Source: Phyllobacteriaceae bacterium
Lineage (GTDB): Bacteria; Pseudomonadota; Alphaproteobacteria; Rhizobiales; Rhizobiaceae
Length of the DNA: 64,000 nt
Assembly (NCBI GenBank): GCA_016711085.1
Contig: JADJTR010000003.1
Location: 248,001-312,000 of the forward strand
Direction: 5' to 3'
The position numbers were made by a program, and so were the translations under genes. Positions 1 to 8,425 of this stretch are shown piece by piece; within the stretch, counting starts at the first letter, position 1; every line of letters begins with the position of its first letter. The notes under the pieces are model-generated. The model was given only the letters and a program-made list of their open reading frames with translations. It did no database searches and was not told the DNA's origin.

Positions 1-1371
1 AACTGCTTCTAAGGCCTTGCCGGACGCGAAGTTCGTCATTCCATTCTTTGCGCTCTCTACCAACAGAATCACGTCGGCTTCATGCAGAAGCGGAAGCGTC
101 TGTTCGGGAAGGTCAGCCGTTGCATCTGCCTTGTGCCCTAGCCCTTCAGTGTCGATGAGCACCAGCCGCGCAGGATTATCCGCCCAATTAGGCCTGAAGG
201 GGGCAACTACACGCATACTATTGACTAGCGGCGTAAGGAGTCTTCCCCAGGATTGATAATGATTGTCCGAGAAGAATCGGATTGCATTGAGGAAGGTGTC
301 ACGTTCATTTGCCGCGCTTTTTATATACCAAGCCTTAGGCCAACCAGTCGTCGTCTTTTCAAAGTGTCCGTCTGTAACGAGGTCGAACTTGGTCCGTAAT
401 TCGTCGAGAACATCAGATACAAGTTCGACAAATGCGTCCGAGGCAACAGCAGACTCTTCAATGAGGTCAAGCGCCGCATTACGGTCTTCGGGGGACATTT
501 CGGCTATTAAGCGGCCTTCTTCGGCTTCGAACGCGGTTCTTGCGTCTAGTGCCATCCGGTTTATGCGTTCAATGTAAGCATCCGGGATCTGGTGAAGCTT
601 TGTCGGCTCTTCTGGAGCGGAGACCGCCGTATTATCAACACATAAAGTGAATTCCGTCTGCTGATCATCGTCGTATGGGTCCGCTTCGGCTTGTTCTACA
701 GTATGCTCTCCAAGCAGGTATTTTAGGCGAAACCGCATGTCGCTTTTTTCCAAAAAGGCCCGAGCGACCTGTTTAGTGTTCCCCCCTATGGCTTCGATAA
801 ATGCCGCTGAGAGCGACTCCTCAATTTCGAAACGCGTCTCATGTTCCGACATGAACGTAACCGCGCCCTCGTATGGACCATCGCGGAGCGCCACCTCGGT
901 GGGGAAAGTGGTTGTGCGGTTCACTGACGTCGATGGGAATCTCTCAGTCTTCGGGTTCGTGCCTATCAGTTGACGCACAAGCGTGGTCTTACCAGCACCG
1001 GGCACGCCCATCAGCAAAACACGAGCGTATCCATCGTCGCGCGACGGTAGGGGCAGGAGCCTGTCCCGGAGTTGTCGTGCGGAACTGCCGCGCGGCTCAA
1101 TCTCACTAAAGAAAATCTCTATGACTCTGGCATCATAGCGCTTCGCCGCCTCGGGCTTTGCCCCGAGTGACCAGAGGCTCTCGTCCCCAAGCAACTTATT
1201 AAGTTGTTCAACGAGCCGCTGCGCTTCAGTCTCGTCTTCGGTCCCGAGACCCTTACGGGTCTTCCTGCCAGGCTTGTTGTTCGAGTCGTTCCTGAGGGGA
1301 TGCCGGAACTCAACGAGCCAAGCCTTCCGGCCAGGGTTCCGCTTCGCCGCTGCCACATAAAACTGAGCCAT
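1..1371 (-). CDS. Large P-loop GTPase-like protein, C-terminus cut off by window edge
   Basis: An uninterrupted frame of 457 codons begins at ATG 1371 and runs off the left edge. Residues 122-129 read GVPGAGKT, a Walker A/G1 motif. A threonine-rich segment about 20 residues later could be switch I, and residues 407-410 read DTEG, a G3-type motif after a hydrophobic strand (RLVLID). G1 and G3 are therefore about 280 residues apart, far more than the 40-50 usual in small GTPases, and the gap is filled by acidic, probably helical sequence. The first 75 residues, with KGLGTEDETEAQRLVEQLN, resemble the arm-type N-terminus seen in some integrases; this is a weak impression. Base composition is less GC-rich than the rest of the window. 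The gene sits in the element next to the serine recombinase. I do not recognise the family; GTPase is inferred from motifs, and the N/TKxD motif is not visible. Confidence 0.7.
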   Translation of the reverse strand, partial: MAQFYVAAAKRNPGRKAWLVEFRHPLRNDSNNKPGRKTRKGLGTEDETEAQRLVEQLNKLLGDESLWSLGAKPEAAKRYDARVIEIFFSEIEPRGSSARQLRDRLLPLPSRDDGYARVLLMGVPGAGKTTLVRQLIGTNPKTERFPSTSVNRTTTFPTEVALRDGPYEGAVTFMSEHETRFEIEESLSAAFIEAIGGNTKQVARAFLEKSDMRFRLKYLLGEHTVEQAEADPYDDDQQTEFTLCVDNTAVSAPEEPTKLHQIPDAYIERINRMALDARTAFEAEEGRLIAEMSPEDRNAALDLIEESAVASDAFVELVSDVLDELRTKFDLVTDGHFEKTTTGWPKAWYIKSAANERDTFLNAIRFFSDNHYQSWGRLLTPLVNSMRVVAPFRPNWADNPARLVLIDTEGLGHKADATADLPEQTLPLLHEADVILLVESAKNGMTNFASGKALEAV

Positions 1372-2021
1372 CGATATCTCCGATGTTCCTAGGTGTTCCG
1401 ACGCATTCCGTATACCTCTGGAGATGGGTCCGGTCAAGGGCGTTTGGAACACTGAGGAACATCGCATTTGTAGTTGTGATTCACACCCGTTTTTGCGTCG
1501 AAAAATCAACGAAGCTCTTGTTTACGGGCGGCGAGCGAAGCGGATTTTGGACGGGGATGTGGACGGCAAGATAAAAGGCACGATGTGCCGGCGGTCGGGT
1601 TGATGTGTAAGATTTTGTTATTTCACTGTTTTGAACAGCCTGCAACGGCACTGCGCGATGTGCGCATGTGCCGCTGCAATTGGCAAGATGTTCATTTCTA
1701 ACGGTATTTTCGACGCCGGCGGCACCTCGTGCGTCTGGGTAGCCCCAAAATCCGCCGACACAGGATTCATCCGAGCGAGATCGCCGGGACGGTGGCGAGC
1801 GCCAAAGCAGCGGCTGCGTCGCGCCGCTCGGAGGCTCGCGAGACAGCTCCCCTTTGAAGCGCTCGTACTCCAATTCCCCTCGTGTCCATTCCATGCCGCG
1901 CGCGTCGCCGGGATCGTCGGGCGGGCGTTGGGGGGCGCGACGAATTTGGATCGTCCGACGGGATACTCCGGCGCGCAGATCGGCCATTCGGCCGTGAAGG
2001 GAGACATGCCAAACTGCCGGC
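1372..2021. other. 650-bp stretch without a supported gene
   Basis: Several open frames cross this stretch on both strands, but they overlap each other, have no clear ribosome binding site and give low-complexity arginine-rich translations. The first 270 bases are AT-richer and probably hold the promoter of the leftward GTPase-like gene. The rest could be decayed coding sequence of the integrated element. I see no repeat, tRNA or terminator here. Confidence 0.5.
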
Positions 2022-2264
2022 ATGGCTCGTTCACAAAATTCTCGCCGCCGGAGCCTTGAAACCGGTGGCGTCGCGCCCGACGACCTTTATGATTACGCAA
2101 GGTTGCCGCGCCGCGTCATCGGCCGACCGGCTTGCAACAATCCGGCGACCTGGATCGTCACCGACGATTGGCCCGAGCGCGTGCCAGTTACGGACGCCGA
2201 GATCGACGTGTTCGAGGCCTGGTTCGGCGACCTGTTTCAGGAGCTATTTGGGCCGTGCCGATGA
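2022..2264 (+). CDS. Small acidic protein upstream of recombinase
   Basis: This 80-residue frame ends 21 bases before the recombinase ATG, so the two are probably co-transcribed. The translation is not low-complexity: it has an arginine-rich start followed by an aromatic, acidic C-terminal half (TDDWPERVPVTDAEIDVFEA, then WFGDLFQELFG) that could form an amphipathic helix. No known domain is recognised. Its place suggests a role with the recombinase, for example as an accessory factor, but this is only inferred from position. The ribosome binding site is poor, so the exact start is uncertain. Confidence 0.5.
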   Translation: MARSQNSRRRSLETGGVAPDDLYDYARLPRRVIGRPACNNPATWIVTDDWPERVPVTDAEIDVFEAWFGDLFQELFGPCR

Positions 2265-2285
2265 TTGCATAAGGAGGCCTCAGCC

Positions 2286-4076
2286 ATGACCGTGCCGCTA
2301 CGCGCCGCCCTCTACCTGCGCGTCTCGACGGCGCGGCAGGCCGAGCACGATGTTTCCATTCCCGACCAGCGCCGCCAAGGCGAGACCTATTGCGCCGCGC
2401 GCGGCTATCAGCTCGTCGAGACCTACGTCGAAGCTGGCGCGTCCGCGACCAACGACCGCCGGCCCGAATTCCAGCGCATGATCGAGGCGGGCATCAGCAA
2501 ACCGGCGCCATTTGATGTGGTGGTCGTCCATTCGTTCAGCCGCTTTTTCCGCGACCATTTCGAACTTGAGTTCTATGTGAGGAAGCTCGCCAAGAACGGT
2601 GTGAAGCTCGTCTCCATCACGCAGGAGATGGGGGACGATCCAATGCACGTCATGATGCGGCAGATCATGGCGCTGTTTGACGAATACCAGTCCAAGGAAA
2701 ACGCAAAGCACGTCCTCCGGGCCTTGAAGGAGAATGCCCGTCAGGGCTTCTGGAACGGCTCCCTGCCGCCGATCGGCTACCGTGTTGTCGCCGCCGAGCA
2801 GCGCGGGACCAAGGTGAAGAAGAAGCTGGAGATCGACCCGCTGCACGCCGACACCGTGCGGCTGATCTACCGCCTTGCCCTTGAAGGCGATGGAACATCG
2901 GGTCCGATGGGCGTGAAGGCCATCACCAGCTATCTCAACGCGCGCCGCATCTTCACCCGCGATGGCGGACGCTGGGGCATCGGACAGGTTCACCGTATCC
3001 TGACCCGGCCAACCTATATTGGCCGCCACGAGTTCAACAAGCGCAGTAAGGCCAAGGAACTGAAACCCGCCAGTGAGGTCGTGGCCGTCGCAGTTCCGCC
3101 GCTGATCGACCAAGCGACTTTCGACGCGGTGCAAGCGCATCTGCGCGCCCGCAACCCCAAGGTCATGCCCGCCCGCGTCGTCAGCGGCCCCACCCTTCTT
3201 ACCGGCATTTGCTTCTGCGCCGATTGCGGGGGAGCGATGACGCTGAGGACCGGCAAGGGCGGCCGCTATCGTTACTACACCTGCTCCATCAAAGCCCGGC
3301 AGGGTGCGACAGGCTGCAAGGGCCGCTCGATTCCCATGGAGAAGCTGGACAATCTCGTCGCCGGGCACATCGAGGACAGACTGCTTCAGCCTGAACGGCT
3401 TGAGGAAGTGCTGGCTTCCGTTCTCGACCACCGCCAGGAGCGCGCTGAGCGCCGCCGCGAACACATCGCGGAATTGAACAAGCGGGCCGCCGAGACCGAT
3501 CTGCGACTCAAGCGCCTCTATGACGCTATCGAGACCGGCGTCGCCGATCTGGATGATCCGGCACTGAAGGAACGCATCGCCAGCCTAAAGGCGATTCGGG
3601 ATCAGGCCCAAGTCGACGCCGAGCGCGCCCAAGCCATGCTGGAAGGCTCGGGCCAGCAGCCGATCACGCCCGCCATGGTCAGGAAGTTCGCCAGCACTGC
3701 TCGCGAAAGGATTCGGATCGAAGGCGGCGGCTACCGCCGCGATCATCTTCGCGCGCTCGCCCAGCGGGTCGAAGTCGCGGACCGAGAAGTCCGAATCATG
3801 GGAACAAAGGGCAATCTGCTGCGAACGCTCGCCGCCGCCTCGGGCGTAAGATCGGCTACCGGCGGCGTGCCCACTTCTGTTCTGAACTGGCGGAGGGGGT
3901 GGGATTCGAACCCACGGTGGGCTTGCGCCCACGCCGGTTTTCAAGACCGGTGCCTTAAACCGCTCGGCCACCCCTCCGGCCGGGCGGATATGCGGCATGA
4001 CGGCGCGGCTTGCAAGGGCGGGGGCTTTCGCGACCGAACGCCACATTTTGGACCATTTCGCGCCGCAATCGGTTAA
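2286..4076 (+). CDS. Large serine recombinase (site-specific integrase of the element)
   Basis: The start is ATG 2286, seven bases after AAGGAGG. The N-terminal resolvase domain (about residues 5-150) has the catalytic motif YLRVSTARQ with Ser14 as nucleophile and later arginines in SRFFRD. A recombinase domain follows (about 160-290). A zinc ribbon with two CxxC-like pairs (CFCADCGG and a later YTC...GC) spans about 300-345, and a coiled coil lies around 380-450. This is the large serine recombinase architecture that integrates and excises mobile elements through a serine-DNA intermediate. The last about 60 codons read through the antisense of tRNA-Ser and beyond (…WRRGWDSNPRW…), so the C-terminal tail is probably an accident of the integration site. 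The native end of the protein is uncertain and may be near residue 530. Confidence 0.9.
   Translation: MTVPLRAALYLRVSTARQAEHDVSIPDQRRQGETYCAARGYQLVETYVEAGASATNDRRPEFQRMIEAGISKPAPFDVVVVHSFSRFFRDHFELEFYVRKLAKNGVKLVSITQEMGDDPMHVMMRQIMALFDEYQSKENAKHVLRALKENARQGFWNGSLPPIGYRVVAAEQRGTKVKKKLEIDPLHADTVRLIYRLALEGDGTSGPMGVKAITSYLNARRIFTRDGGRWGIGQVHRILTRPTYIGRHEFNKRSKAKELKPASEVVAVAVPPLIDQATFDAVQAHLRARNPKVMPARVVSGPTLLTGICFCADCGGAMTLRTGKGGRYRYYTCSIKARQGATGCKGRSIPMEKLDNLVAGHIEDRLLQPERLEEVLASVLDHRQERAERRREHIAELNKRAAETDLRLKRLYDAIETGVADLDDPALKERIASLKAIRDQAQVDAERAQAMLEGSGQQPITPAMVRKFASTARERIRIEGGGYRRDHLRALAQRVEVADREVRIMGTKGNLLRTLAAASGVRSATGGVPTSVLNWRRGWDSNPRWACAHAGFQDRCLKPLGHPSGRADMRHDGAACKGGGFRDRTPHFGPFRAAIG
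3888..3977 (-). tRNA. tRNA-Ser (anticodon TGA)
   Basis: On the minus strand a 90-nt cloverleaf runs from GGAGGGG to a matching CCCCTCC, then discriminator G and an encoded CCA. The anticodon stem-loop reads GGTCTTGAAAACC with anticodon TGA, followed by the long variable arm typical of serine tRNA and a TTCGAAT T-loop. Its 3' end faces the recombinase gene, the usual arrangement at an element that uses a tRNA 3' end as attachment site. Confidence 0.97.
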
Positions 4077-4176
4077 TCAGCAAAAAACCAATTGCTGGCA
4101 GAAATCATTCCGGGCGTCGACTGCGCCCGGACGCGCGTCAGGCGAACACGCCGGCGCGGACGCGAGTGGGGACTTG

Positions 4177-5442
4177 ATGAATCGTAGCGCTTTCGACCGC
4201 CGCAAGGGCGGCTACGGCCGGATCGGGCAGGGCGGAACGCTCCTTGCCGGTCTTTGCGCGGCGGCGTTGCTCGCCGGCTGCCAATCGAACCCGGAACCGC
4301 GCGCCCTGATCGTGCCGCGGGTCGCCAAGGCCGAACCCAAGGAATATTTCTCGGAAGCTTCGGTCGGGGTCAAAGCGTCGCCGCGCGTCGCCCATCCGAG
4401 CGCGCGCAAACGCCTGCGTCGCGGCGGCGGCCGGGCGATGGTGGGAAAACCCTATCAGGTGCGCGGCAAGTGGTATTACCCGCAGGAGATGGCGTCCTAC
4501 CGCAAATCCGGCAGCGCCTCCTGGTATGGCTCCGCCTTCCACGGACGGCTGACGGCGAACGGCGAAATCTACGACATGAACGCGCTGTCCGCCGCACACC
4601 CGACCATGCCGTTGCCGAGTTATGCGCGCGTCACCAACCAGAAGAACGGCTCGTCGGTGATCGTGCGCGTCAACGATCGCGGCCCCTATCATGGCGGCCG
4701 CATCATGGATCTGTCCAAACGGGCGGCCGAATTGCTCGACTACACGCATTCCGGCACCGCCAGGGTGGACGTCGAATATATCGGTCCGGCGCCGGTCGAC
4801 GGCAATGACGACCAGTATCTCATGGCCTCATACCGGCCGGCCGGTGGCGGGGCCTCTCCGTCGGATGGCTTGGCGACCGGCGTCATGCTGGCCTCGGCCG
4901 GACCGGCCGATACAATTGCGCTCGCCGGCTCGACGCCGAATGGCGCCCCCGCCGCCGCTTTCCCCGGCGCCTTGACCGACAGGGCGGCGCCGGTTGTTCC
5001 CGCCGCGCTCGCGCCCGTCGACGCGATGCCGGTCCTGCCCGAGATCGGTCCGGTGGTGCCCGAGCGGCCGCCGTTCCGGGTCGCCTACGCGGTGTCTTCG
5101 GCGCGGCTCGGCTACGCCGCCGAACCCGCCGCGCTCGCGGCGTTCGGCGCCCTGGCGCGCGACGGGTTGTCGCCGGCGGCGATCCTTCAATCCCGGGCCA
5201 ATCCGGCCGCCGAAACGGCGGACGATTTCGTGGCGGTCGGCGTCTTCGCTGACGAAGGCGAAGCCAAGGCGGTGGCTGCGGCGTTGGACGTTTTTGGAGC
5301 GGTGACAATGGAGGCCGTTTCGGGTGAGGGCCGCCGTCTCGTCGCGATCACGGCCCGGCCGGAAAAGGGCGGGTCGATCGACGCGCTGCTGACCGCCGCC
5401 TGGGGCGCGGGCGCTGGCGACGCCTTTATCGTGCGCGACTGA
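4177..5442 (+). CDS. rlpA: Septal ring lytic transglycosylase-type lipoprotein RlpA
   Basis: RlpA is an outer-membrane lipoprotein that cleaves peptide-stripped glycan strands at the division site. Start ATG 4177 gives a signal peptide with lipobox LLAG-Cys35; the longer upstream reading has none. A double-psi beta-barrel spans roughly residues 108-200, with GSASWYGSAFHGRLTANGE, the SAAHPTMPLPSYARV stretch and the conserved VRVNDRGPY carrying the catalytic-type Asp. A proline/alanine-rich linker leads to a weak SPOR-like C-terminal domain (about 340-421) that would bind septal peptidoglycan. The length of 421 residues is normal for alphaproteobacteria. The next gene is a penicillin-binding carboxypeptidase, consistent with a wall-remodelling pair. 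Confidence 0.9.
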   Translation: MNRSAFDRRKGGYGRIGQGGTLLAGLCAAALLAGCQSNPEPRALIVPRVAKAEPKEYFSEASVGVKASPRVAHPSARKRLRRGGGRAMVGKPYQVRGKWYYPQEMASYRKSGSASWYGSAFHGRLTANGEIYDMNALSAAHPTMPLPSYARVTNQKNGSSVIVRVNDRGPYHGGRIMDLSKRAAELLDYTHSGTARVDVEYIGPAPVDGNDDQYLMASYRPAGGGASPSDGLATGVMLASAGPADTIALAGSTPNGAPAAAFPGALTDRAAPVVPAALAPVDAMPVLPEIGPVVPERPPFRVAYAVSSARLGYAAEPAALAAFGALARDGLSPAAILQSRANPAAETADDFVAVGVFADEGEAKAVAAALDVFGAVTMEAVSGEGRRLVAITARPEKGGSIDALLTAAWGAGAGDAFIVRD

Positions 5443-5501
5443 CCGGTCACGGCGCTTTGCGTTGAAACCGCCGGCGGCGCTCTGTAAGAAGAGCGGCGTC
5501 G

Positions 5502-6683
5502 ATGCGGGAAAGCGCGATTTTCATGAAACCGTTTTGGATCAGCGGCCTTTTCGGGCTTGGCCTCGCCTTGGCGGCGCCATGCGTCGTCGCGGCGCAGGAG
5601 CTGTTCGAAACCAAGGCCGGCCAGGCTTTCATGGTCGACGGCGAAACCGGTACGGTGCTGTTTTCCAAAGACCCGGACAAGCCGATACCGCCGGCGTCGC
5701 TGGCCAAATTGATGACGATGGAAGTGGTGTTCAATGCGTTGAAGGGCGGACGCCTGAAATTCGACGACGCCTTTTACATCTCGGAAAACGCCTGGAAGAA
5801 CGGCGGCGCCAATTCCGGCGGGTCGACGATGTTCGCCGTGCCGAAATCCTCCATCCAGCTCGGCGATCTGATCCAAGGCGTCATTGTCCAATCGGCCAAT
5901 GACGCCTGCATCGCCATCGCCGAGGGGATTGCCGGGTCGGAAGCCGGGTTTGCCACGCTGATGACCGAGCGGGCGCGCGAAATCGGCCTGACCACATCCG
6001 AATTCCGCAATGCGACCGGCCTTCCGGCGGATGGCCAGATTGTCACGGTCCGCGAACTGGTCAAGCTCGGCCGCCACATCTGGCAGTCCTATCCGGAATA
6101 TTACGGCTACTACGCGCAGCCCGAATTCACCTGGAACAAGATCACCCAGAAAAACCGCAACCCGCTGCTCAGGATGGATATCGGGGCGGACGGCATGAAA
6201 ACCGGCTTCACCGACGCTTCGGGATACGCCATCGTCGGCGCGGTGGCGCGCCAGAGCCGCCGGTTGTTTGTCGCCATGAGCGGTCTGGCGTCGGAGAAGG
6301 AACGGGCCGAAGAGGCGCGCAAATTGCTCGACTGGGGCATGCGCGCCTTCGAACGGCGCCCTCTTTTCCAGGCTGGCGCGACGGTTGGCGAAGCGCAGGT
6401 CTATGGCGGCGCAAAAAGCGGCGTCGCGCTGGCGGCGAACGGTCCGATCGCCGTTTTCGTGCCGATCACCAACCAGGACCGGCTGAAAGCCCGCATTGTC
6501 TATGACGGTCCGCTTGAGGCGCCGGTCGCCAAGGGACAACCGGTCGGCGCGCTGAAAATCTGGATCGGCGAAACCCTTTCGGCAGAAACGCCGCTTTTTG
6601 CCGCCGAAGACGTCGCCGTCGGGCCGATATACCGGCGGGCGCTCGATGGGCTGCGTGAATTGCTGACGGGGTGGCTGCGTTGA
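5502..6683 (+). CDS. dacC: D-alanyl-D-alanine carboxypeptidase (PBP5/6 family)
   Basis: This periplasmic enzyme removes the terminal D-Ala of peptidoglycan stem peptides. It has an N-terminal signal peptide ending near VVAAQ, the SxxK motif PASLAKL at about residues 65-71, an SxN motif (QSANDA) and the KTG motif (GMKTGFT), followed by the beta-rich C-terminal PBP5 domain with a membrane-associating end. An alternative start at ATG 5523 would shorten the leader by seven residues; 5502 has AAGAAGAG upstream. The gene overlaps the tmk start by 13 bases, so transcription probably continues into the tmk–holB–metG run. The choice of dac paralogue is uncertain. Confidence 0.88.
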   Translation: MRESAIFMKPFWISGLFGLGLALAAPCVVAAQELFETKAGQAFMVDGETGTVLFSKDPDKPIPPASLAKLMTMEVVFNALKGGRLKFDDAFYISENAWKNGGANSGGSTMFAVPKSSIQLGDLIQGVIVQSANDACIAIAEGIAGSEAGFATLMTERAREIGLTTSEFRNATGLPADGQIVTVRELVKLGRHIWQSYPEYYGYYAQPEFTWNKITQKNRNPLLRMDIGADGMKTGFTDASGYAIVGAVARQSRRLFVAMSGLASEKERAEEARKLLDWGMRAFERRPLFQAGATVGEAQVYGGAKSGVALAANGPIAVFVPITNQDRLKARIVYDGPLEAPVAKGQPVGALKIWIGETLSAETPLFAAEDVAVGPIYRRALDGLRELLTGWLR

Positions 6684-7329
6684 AGCGCGGCTGGTTCATC
6701 ACTTTCGAAGGCGGCGAGGGGGCGGGCAAGTCAACCCAGATCGGCCTTCTCGGCGCTCGTTTGAAAGCAATCGGCCGCGACGTCGTCGTCACCCGGGAGC
6801 CGGGCGGTTCGGCTGGCGGCGAAGCGGTGCGCCATGTTTTGCTTTCCGGCGCGGCCGAGCGCTACGGCCCGTCGATGGAGGCGGTGCTGTTCGCCGCCGG
6901 CCGGGCCGATCACGTCGACAGCGTCATCCGGCCGGCGGTCGAGCGCGGCGCCGACGTGCTTTGCGACCGGTTCATGGATTCCTCGCGCGTCTATCAGGGC
7001 GTGACCGGCGATCTCGATCCGGCCTTCATGCGGGCGCTGGAGCGCGTCACCGTGGCCGGAATGATTCCCGACCTGACGCTGATCCTTGACCTTCCTTCGG
7101 AGGAAGGTTTGCGGCGGCCGCGCGCGCCGCGGCGGCGACGCGCCGGACCGCTATGAAAAGGAGGAGGCCGACATCCATCGGCGCAGGCGCGAGGCGTATC
7201 TCGACATCGCCAGGGCCGAGCCGGAACGGTGCGTCGTCATCGATGCCCTCCGGCCCGAGCGAAGCGGTGGCCTCATTGATCTGGGCGGCCGTCGAATCGC
7301 GCTTGCTGAAGGCATCCACCGATGTTTGA
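6671..7329 (+). CDS. tmk: Thymidylate kinase, reading frame broken twice
   Basis: Tmk phosphorylates dTMP to dTDP and is essential. The N-terminal part from GTG 6671 has the P-loop FEGGEGAGKST, the TREPGG motif and CDRFMDSS(R)VYQG. Near 7113-7135 the frame shifts by one extra base in a very GC-rich stretch; the next frame gives the lid region ARRGGDAPDRYEKE. A second extra base near 7260 (GAG-C-GAAGCG) moves to the third frame, which ends with IWAAVESRLLKASTDV and a stop at 7327-7329. Removing both bases restores a normal 218-residue enzyme. The stop overlaps the holB start by eight bases. Because the gene is essential and all three parts are conserved, sequence error is more likely than a pseudogene. 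Confidence 0.85.
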
Positions 7330-8356
7330 ACGTCTTGCGCCGGAGCAGTGGGACAGCCTGCCCGAAATCGCCGGACCGCGCGAGACGCGGGTGTTTTTCG
7401 GCCATGACGCGATCGCAATGCAATTGGCCGAGGCGCATGCGAGCGGCAAATTGCATCATGGCCTGCTGTTTGCCGGGCCGCGCGGCGTCGGCAAGGCGAC
7501 GTTGGCTTTCCGGCTTGCCGGACATCTGCTCGGCCACGGCGATCCGGCAAAAGCTCCGGAGACAATCTCGCCGCCCGAACCCGAAACCGGCCTTTGGCGT
7601 CAGATCGCCACCGGCGGTCATCCCGGCGTCCTGTACCTTTCCCGCCCGTTCGACGAAAAGCGCAAATTGTTCAAGACGGCGCTGACCGTTGAGGAAGTCC
7701 GTCGCGTCGGCCGGTTTGTCGGCACTACCCAACACGATGGCGGCTGGCGCGTCGGCATTGTCGACACCGCCGACGACATGAATGCGCAAGCTGCAAACGC
7801 CCTGTTGAAGAACCTCGAAGAGCCGCCGGCGCGCACGGTATTCATCGTTGTTTCGCATGCGCCAGGTCGACTGTTGCCGACGATCCGGTCGCGTTGCCAG
7901 TTCCTCCGCTTTTCGCCACTCCCGGATCGCGACCTTGCCGATGCCCTGGTGGCAACAGGCGCGCCGATCGATATGGCGACGCTGCCGCTTTTACTGGCCA
8001 AGGCCGGCGGCAGCGTGCGCGAGGCGCTGTTGCTGCTGCTGAATGGCGGGCTGGAGCTGTCGGCGGCGGCCGACGCGATCCTGTCCGGCGGCCGGTTCGA
8101 TGTCGCGGCGGCGGCGAAAATCGCCGATGCGGTTGCGGGGCGCGAGGAAACGATTCAGCTCGATCTGCTCAACCGGCATTTGCTCGACCGCATCGCGGGA
8201 GCCGCCCGCTCGGCGCCCAATTCGGTGCGCGCCGCCGCGCTCGCCGCCTTGTGGCAGGAAGCCCGGGAAGCGGTCGATGTCGCCGAAGGCTTCAACCTCG
8301 ATAAAAAACAACATGTTTCGGGCCTGTTGCGGCGCATGCACGAGGTCGGCGTCTAA
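7322..8356 (+). CDS. holB: DNA polymerase III delta' subunit
   Basis: HolB is the delta' subunit of the clamp loader that places the beta clamp on DNA. The 344-residue protein has the AAA+ core with Walker A GPRGVGKA (about residues 53-60), a segment with MNAQAANALLKNLEEPP characteristic of HolB/DnaX proteins, and the sensor motif LLPTIRSRCQ. The zinc-binding cysteines seen in many delta' proteins are not obvious. Its ATG lies inside the tmk end and it is followed by metG, the same order as in other Rhizobiales. The frame is intact. Confidence 0.93.
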   Translation: MFERLAPEQWDSLPEIAGPRETRVFFGHDAIAMQLAEAHASGKLHHGLLFAGPRGVGKATLAFRLAGHLLGHGDPAKAPETISPPEPETGLWRQIATGGHPGVLYLSRPFDEKRKLFKTALTVEEVRRVGRFVGTTQHDGGWRVGIVDTADDMNAQAANALLKNLEEPPARTVFIVVSHAPGRLLPTIRSRCQFLRFSPLPDRDLADALVATGAPIDMATLPLLLAKAGGSVREALLLLLNGGLELSAAADAILSGGRFDVAAAAKIADAVAGREETIQLDLLNRHLLDRIAGAARSAPNSVRAAALAALWQEAREAVDVAEGFNLDKKQHVSGLLRRMHEVGV

Positions 8357-8425
8357 GCGTCTGGCGGCTGGCAGCGCGGTCGCGAATGCGCTATCTGCAA
8401 GGCGCAAATCGCCTGTGGGTCCGCC

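Noticed and set aside
1481..2100. Several overlapping 80-180 codon frames in the left non-coding stretch
   Set aside because: They overlap each other on both strands, have arginine-rich low-complexity translations and no binding sites.
6671..7329. Programmed frameshifting in tmk
   Set aside because: Two shifts in 150 bases with no slippery heptamer; other genes in the window show similar breaks at G/C runs, so error is simpler.
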